The position numbers were made by a program, and so were the translations under genes. Positions 60,531 to 64,000 of a stretch of DNA of 64,000 nt are shown here, in pieces; within the stretch, counting starts at the first letter, position 1; each line of letters starts with the position of its first letter. The DNA comes from Seohaeicola saemankumensis. GTDB lineage: Bacteria; Pseudomonadota; Alphaproteobacteria; Rhodobacterales; Rhodobacteraceae. The stretch covers positions 1 through 64,000 of the forward strand of contig NZ_JAIUZI010000007.1 in NCBI RefSeq assembly GCF_020171285.1. The letters are read 5' to 3'. The notes under the pieces are model-generated. The model ran no database searches. It was not told the DNA's origin and was given only the letters and a program-made list of their open reading frames with translations.

Positions 60531-61103
60531 TCACTGGCGCCGGTCGGTGTTCAGCTGCGCGGGCAGGTGGCGCAAAACGTCTGATTGCTGGCGCGCCTTG
60601 GCCAGTTGCCAGCCGCCCTGGACCAGCATGTAGAGATGTTCCGCCGTTGCCGCCGCCTGGTTCGCGGGTACGCCCAGCCGCCGGGCGTGGTGTTCGACCT
60701 CGGCGATCCAGCCGTCGACCAGATAGCGGGCGTGGGCGCGAAAATCTTCGGTCGCGGGACCTTCGAACAGGGTCGAGGTGATCGGGCAGCCGCCCCACAT
60801 ATCCTTGCTGTCGAAGAATTTGGCCAGTTTGTGACACAACGTCACGACGCCGTCGTCAAAGCACTCGGCGGGCTCGAAAGAGGCCGCGATCAGCCGCAGC
60901 ATGCCGTCCGATGCCCAGGTCGAGGCGGCCAGGGCCAGATCCGACTTTCCATTGGGAAAATGGTGATAAAGCGAGCCCTTGGGCGCCTTGGCGCGGCTGA
61001 GGACTTCGCTGACGCCGACGCCATTGTAACCGCGGCTGCGGAACAATTCAGCAGCGGCGCGGATGAGCCGGTCTTTGGTGGGAAGGGGCGGCGGGTTTGA
61101 CAT
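60531..61103 (-). CDS. TetR/AcrR family transcriptional regulator
   Basis: 190 residues from MSNPPPLPTKDRLIRAAAEL. HTH at 12-55 (FRSRGYNGVGVSEVLSRAKA, KGSLYHHFPNGKSDLALAA). C-terminal helical ligand domain with GGCPITSTLFEG. The layout (KGSLYHHFP...GGCP) resembles LmrA/YxaF-type regulators. It diverges from an alpha/beta hydrolase and two palindromes lie between the starts, so it probably represses both. Confidence 0.9.
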   Translation of the reverse strand: MSNPPPLPTKDRLIRAAAELFRSRGYNGVGVSEVLSRAKAPKGSLYHHFPNGKSDLALAASTWASDGMLRLIAASFEPAECFDDGVVTLCHKLAKFFDSKDMWGGCPITSTLFEGPATEDFRAHARYLVDGWIAEVEHHARRLGVPANQAAATAEHLYMLVQGGWQLAKARQQSDVLRHLPAQLNTDRRQ

Positions 61104-61121
61104 GACGCAGTCTTGACACGT

Positions 61122-61139
61122 CTGGACCATCTGGTCCAG
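61122..61139. promoter_or_regulatory. Perfect inverted repeat, probable operator 1
   Basis: CTGGACCA-TC-TGGTCCAG is a perfect 8-2-8 palindrome in the tetR/hydrolase divergent region. It is a strong candidate for the TetR dimer site. Confidence 0.78.
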
Positions 61140-61147
61140 TGATGGAT

Positions 61148-61165
61148 CTGGACCGATTGGTCTAG
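61148..61165. promoter_or_regulatory. Imperfect inverted repeat, probable operator 2
   Basis: CTGGACCGATTGGTCTAG repeats operator 1 with two mismatches from perfect symmetry, its start 26 bases downstream of the first site's start. Confidence 0.65.
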
Positions 61166-61184
61166 GTTTGGAAAAGGAATGATC

Positions 61185-62066
61185 ATGCTGGATGCACTGT
61201 CAGGGGCCGGGGTGACCGAGGAGCGGCTGACAATCGCCGCGGAGGGCTGTGAACTGGCGGGCGTCTTGTTCCGGCCGGCCGGTGCGCCGCGCGCCGCCGT
61301 AGTGATCAACGGGGCCACCGGTGTGCCACAGTCCTATTACGCGCATTTCGCCCGGTGGCTGGCGGCGGAACAGGGTGTCGCCTGCCTGACCTTCGATTAC
61401 CGCGACTTCGGCGCCTCGGCGACGGGTGCGATGCGCGAGTCGGCGGCGACGATGTCGCAATGGGCCCTGTTGGATCAGCCGGCGGCGCGGGCGGCGGTGC
61501 GGGGGCAGGTCCCCGGTGTTCCTGTCTGGGTGATCGGGCATTCCCTGGGCGGGATGATGATGCCGCTGCAGGATGGCATCGACGATGTCACTCGCATGAT
61601 CTGTGTGGCCAGCGGGCTGGTGCATCATTCGCAGCACCCCTGGCCCTACCAGGGGCTGGCGCGGTTGTTCTGGTTCGGTCACGCGCCGCTGCTGACGCGC
61701 CTGTTGGGGTATCTGCCGGGGCGGCTGACCGGATTTGGCGAGGATCTTCCGTCGCCGGTCTATTGGGAATGGCGGCGCTGGTGCACGTCGCCGGAGAGCT
61801 ATCTGCCGGAGGTGGGGGTTGGCCTGCCGCCCGCGCAATGGGCGCGGTCGGGCGCGCCGGTGGATCTGATCGCGCTGTCTGACGATTCGGTCATTCCGCC
61901 CGCCTGCGTGGCGCGGCTGGAGCCGGTTTACGAGGGCGGTCAGGTGCGCAAGAGGGTTCTGGACCCCGCCGACTTTGGTTTGAAAAGCGTGGGCCACCTG
62001 GGGATCTTTGCCCGCCGCAACAGCGCGCTGTGGCCTGCCCTGATTGCGGATGCGGGGGCGGATTAG
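61185..62066 (+). CDS. Alpha/beta hydrolase
   Basis: 293 residues. GHSLGG nucleophile elbow (VIGHSLGGMMM) with the Ser, the oxyanion-loop region near GATGVPQSYYAHFARWLA, an early Asp in TFDYRDFGASA, and a late His in KSVGHLGIF. It resembles the uncharacterised serine hydrolases often divergent from TetR genes. The ATG at 61185 follows AAAAGGAATGATC; one at 61179 is too close. Substrate unknown; the TetR regulator suggests a lipophilic or ester compound. Confidence 0.88.
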   Translation: MLDALSGAGVTEERLTIAAEGCELAGVLFRPAGAPRAAVVINGATGVPQSYYAHFARWLAAEQGVACLTFDYRDFGASATGAMRESAATMSQWALLDQPAARAAVRGQVPGVPVWVIGHSLGGMMMPLQDGIDDVTRMICVASGLVHHSQHPWPYQGLARLFWFGHAPLLTRLLGYLPGRLTGFGEDLPSPVYWEWRRWCTSPESYLPEVGVGLPPAQWARSGAPVDLIALSDDSVIPPACVARLEPVYEGGQVRKRVLDPADFGLKSVGHLGIFARRNSALWPALIADAGAD

Positions 62067-62087
62067 CCGTGGATCAGGGGATAAGGT

Positions 62088-62181
62088 GAGAGGCTGGACA
62101 ACGACCCAAGCGGGGCTCGTTACGGCTGCTTCCTTCCGGACCTGACCGGGTTGGCGAGGTGCCTGCCCGCGCCAACCTCTC
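62088..62181 (-). ncRNA. ffs: Signal recognition particle RNA (small 4.5S type)
   Basis: On the minus strand the conserved domain IV GGTCAGGTCCGGAAGGAAGC is present, followed by AGCC. Flanking arms GAGAGG and CCTCTC close the helix (about 62176-62181 and 62088-62093), giving about 95 nt. This is the Ffh-binding RNA for co-translational targeting. Confidence 0.95.
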
Positions 62182-62188
62182 GACGCCG

Positions 62189-62216
62189 ATATAAGTGCAG
62201 GGCGTGGAAATGGCAA
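62189..62216 (-). promoter_or_regulatory. Promoter of the SRP RNA gene
   Basis: On the minus strand TTGCCA (62211-62216), a 16-bp spacer and TTATAT (62189-62194) form a good sigma-70-type promoter whose start would lie at about 62181-62183, the 5' end of the SRP RNA. Confidence 0.75.
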
Positions 62217-62248
62217 GCGGTGTGCCACGGCTGTTGCCGCGCGACGGC

Positions 62249-64000
62249 TCAGCGCCGGTCCAGGGGGACCAGCAGGCGGAGGAACCCGTTGCCATCCACC
62301 CCGTCGGTTGTGATGCCGCGACCCGAAAGTTCCGCCAGGTGGGCGGTGGCGGCGGGGCCGGTCACCGCGATGACGCGGGCGTCCGGAACCGGCGCGAACC
62401 GCCAGGCCGGAGGCGCATCGGCCAGCGGATCCGGCCCGGTTTCGCCCGCCAGGTAGCGACCCAGCGCGTCGCGCAGGGGCTGCCGGGGAAGCGAGATATG
62501 CTCGGCGCCGCGCAGGGCGGCGACATCGCCGCCACCCGCCGCCCGGTAACTGTTCAAAGCGACGACAAAGCGCTGCTCGGGCTCCAGCGGCATTCCCATC
62601 CAGGTGACCGAGGTGATCCGCCGGCCGGCATCCGGTTTCAATTGCCCGTCGGGCTGGTATCGCGCGGGCCGGGTGAGGTCGATCTGGTAGCGCAGCCCGT
62701 GCAGCACATCGAAGTTATGGGCCGGTATGTCGGGATCTGTCAGCGCAACGTCGCGCGCGCCCGGCGAAACCCGGTTGAACAGGCTCGCCGACATCTCGAG
62801 CCATTCCACCAACTGGCGGCCGCGCAGGACCACGGCCCGCAGGTCGTTCGGAAAGGGGCACAGATCGGCGATGTGGCGTGCGTTCAGGGCGCCGGCGGGT
62901 ATGTCGGTGTAGTGATCGGCGCCGCTGCGCCCGCCGCATTTGGCCGGGGCGACGGCGGATAGCATGGGCAGGTCCTGTGCCACGGTTCCGGCCAGCAGCG
63001 GTCGCAGCGCCGCCGCCTGTGACGCGGCCAGCCGGGCCAGGGCCCGATCCGGTTGCAGCAGCGAGAAGAACGTGTGCATCGGCCTGTCCGAGTGGCCCAC
63101 CGGGCGGGCCATCGCGGCAAGGGTCGCCGCATGATGAGGGGCCAGCGCCTTTGACACCGCGGGGTCTTCGGAAACCAAGGGACGGACGGCGCCATCCGGC
63201 CCGATTTCGGAGGTTGGCCGCAATTCGATGGCAAAGCCGGCCAGGGTCCAGTGGCCGTCCGCGTTGCGTTCCAGGTCGATATCGGCAACCCCGAGGTGCG
63301 ATCCGGCAGAGCCCGGCATCATCACCGGCTTGCCATGAACGCTGCCGGCGCGGGCGTCGGTTTCGGCAAACCCCAGATGGTCGTCGCCGGGCAGGGTCTG
63401 GTGCGTGTGGCCGGCGACCACCATGTCGATACCGTCCAGCGCGGCAAGGGGGATGACGGCGTTTTCCATGCCGGGCAGCGCGTGCACCGGCCCGAGCCCG
63501 GAATGCGCCAGCGCGACAATCAGATCGCAGCCCTTTTCCCGCAGGCGCGACACCCCGATGTGGGCGCTGCACAGGATGTCGTCGACGCGCAGATGCCCTT
63601 CGAGCAGGTGCGCGTCCCAGCGCACGGTCTGCGGCGGCAGGAAAGACAGGACACCGATTTTCAACGTTTCACCCGGTTCGCGGCCCGGCAGGGCGCACTC
63701 CAGGATCGTATGAAGCGAAACCCCGGGCAGAATACCGGGTCTGATGCGGTGCAGGTTCGAGCTGATGACGGGGCAGGGCGCATCGGCCAAAGCGGCGTCC
63801 AGCGCGTCGAGTCCAAAGTTGAAATCGTGGTTGCCCAAGCCGATCGCGTCATAGCCCATGATGCCAAAGGCACGCATCAGCGGGTGCGGCCGGCCCTCGG
63901 TTGCGATGGCGGCCATGTCGCCCATCGGCGTGCCCTGCATCGAATCGCCGTTGTCCAGCAGCAGCACGGCGCGGTCCTCGGCCCTGGCCTCGGCCCGCGC
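62249..64000 (-). CDS. Bifunctional 2',3'-cyclic nucleotide phosphodiesterase/5'-nucleotidase (CpdB/UshA family), partial
   Basis: At least 583 residues; the N-terminus lies beyond the window end, since the frame is open to position 64000. Metallophosphoesterase motifs: LLLDNGDSMQGTPMGD, GLGNHDFNFG, VISSNLH and VVAGHTHQTLPG. The C-terminal nucleotide-binding domain includes FPNDLRAVVLRGRQLVEWLE and ALNSYRAAGGGDVAAL, as in CpdB. Usually periplasmic; salvages phosphate and nucleosides from extracellular nucleotides. The GTG at 63967 is internal to the gene, not the start. Confidence 0.88.
   Translation of the reverse strand, partial: ARAEARAEDRAVLLLDNGDSMQGTPMGDMAAIATEGRPHPLMRAFGIMGYDAIGLGNHDFNFGLDALDAALADAPCPVISSNLHRIRPGILPGVSLHTILECALPGREPGETLKIGVLSFLPPQTVRWDAHLLEGHLRVDDILCSAHIGVSRLREKGCDLIVALAHSGLGPVHALPGMENAVIPLAALDGIDMVVAGHTHQTLPGDDHLGFAETDARAGSVHGKPVMMPGSAGSHLGVADIDLERNADGHWTLAGFAIELRPTSEIGPDGAVRPLVSEDPAVSKALAPHHAATLAAMARPVGHSDRPMHTFFSLLQPDRALARLAASQAAALRPLLAGTVAQDLPMLSAVAPAKCGGRSGADHYTDIPAGALNARHIADLCPFPNDLRAVVLRGRQLVEWLEMSASLFNRVSPGARDVALTDPDIPAHNFDVLHGLRYQIDLTRPARYQPDGQLKPDAGRRITSVTWMGMPLEPEQRFVVALNSYRAAGGGDVAALRGAEHISLPRQPLRDALGRYLAGETGPDPLADAPPAWRFAPVPDARVIAVTGPAATAHLAELSGRGITTDGVDGNGFLRLLVPLDRR

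Overview
This is a high-GC alphaproteobacterial chromosome segment, almost certainly from a marine Rhodobacteraceae (Roseobacter-group) bacterium. The pointers are COQ9 next to rpsU, TrcR (DUF1013), DUF1244, an Lrp/alanine dehydrogenase pair, several RTX/Hint secreted proteins, and the GC-rich hairpins typical of that family. Core genes dominate: pyk, rpmI-rplT, pheS, pheT, a Met tRNA, the 4.5S SRP RNA, rpsU, coq9, recR, ybaB and dnaX.

Layout. 0-3.3 kb: dipeptide epimerase, a small DMT exporter and a D-amino-acid transaminase, then an untranslated tandem repeat with a period of about 270 bp. 3.3-13 kb: DODA-type dioxygenase, a translationally coupled secreted/membrane pair of unknown function, small conserved proteins, N-formylglutamate amidohydrolase, pyruvate kinase, L35/L20, an EF-hand protein, a glycine-zipper lipoprotein and an MFS carrier. 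13-24 kb: pheS and pheT separated by an inverted RTX gene, an unknown protein with an EEVQSDW motif, YtoQ, a membrane-anchored TPR protein with nearly identical 102-bp repeats, a cation/proton antiporter, GST, MscS and tRNA-Met. 24-36 kb: ald with divergent lrp, Hint protein, GMC oxidoreductase, PPK2, a TetR-YciI-Tag operon behind a perfect palindromic operator, DUF302, then P450, Old-Yellow-Enzyme and MDR genes.

36.5-47 kb is the accessory part. It opens with two HupE/UreJ-like genes. A run of unrelated genes follows: a GNAT acetyltransferase, a toxin/immunity pair, an alkylsulfatase, an amidohydrolase and a Zn-ribbon protein. These are separated one by one by six same-orientation copies of a roughly 165-240 bp non-coding repeat. 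The layout resembles a gene-cassette array, but no integrase is present and no full attC can be drawn. The toxin is an orphan phage MuF-type head protein whose C-terminus looks like an RNase A-superfamily CDI toxin, with a small gene directly behind it that is probably its immunity protein.

47-64 kb returns to core genes. The rpsU-coq9-qor block is bracketed by inverted, 32-bp-periodic repeats that start TGTACAAAACGG. After that come an integral-membrane adenylate cyclase, RNase T2 (with Gln where the catalytic Glu is expected), trcR, recR, ybaB, a TauD-like oxygenase, dnaX, a protein phosphatase, a membrane-anchored RTX protein, a TetR regulator divergent from an alpha/beta hydrolase with two palindromic operators, SRP RNA, and a CpdB-like nucleotidase cut by the window end.

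All family assignments come from reading motifs and remembered family features. No database search was run.
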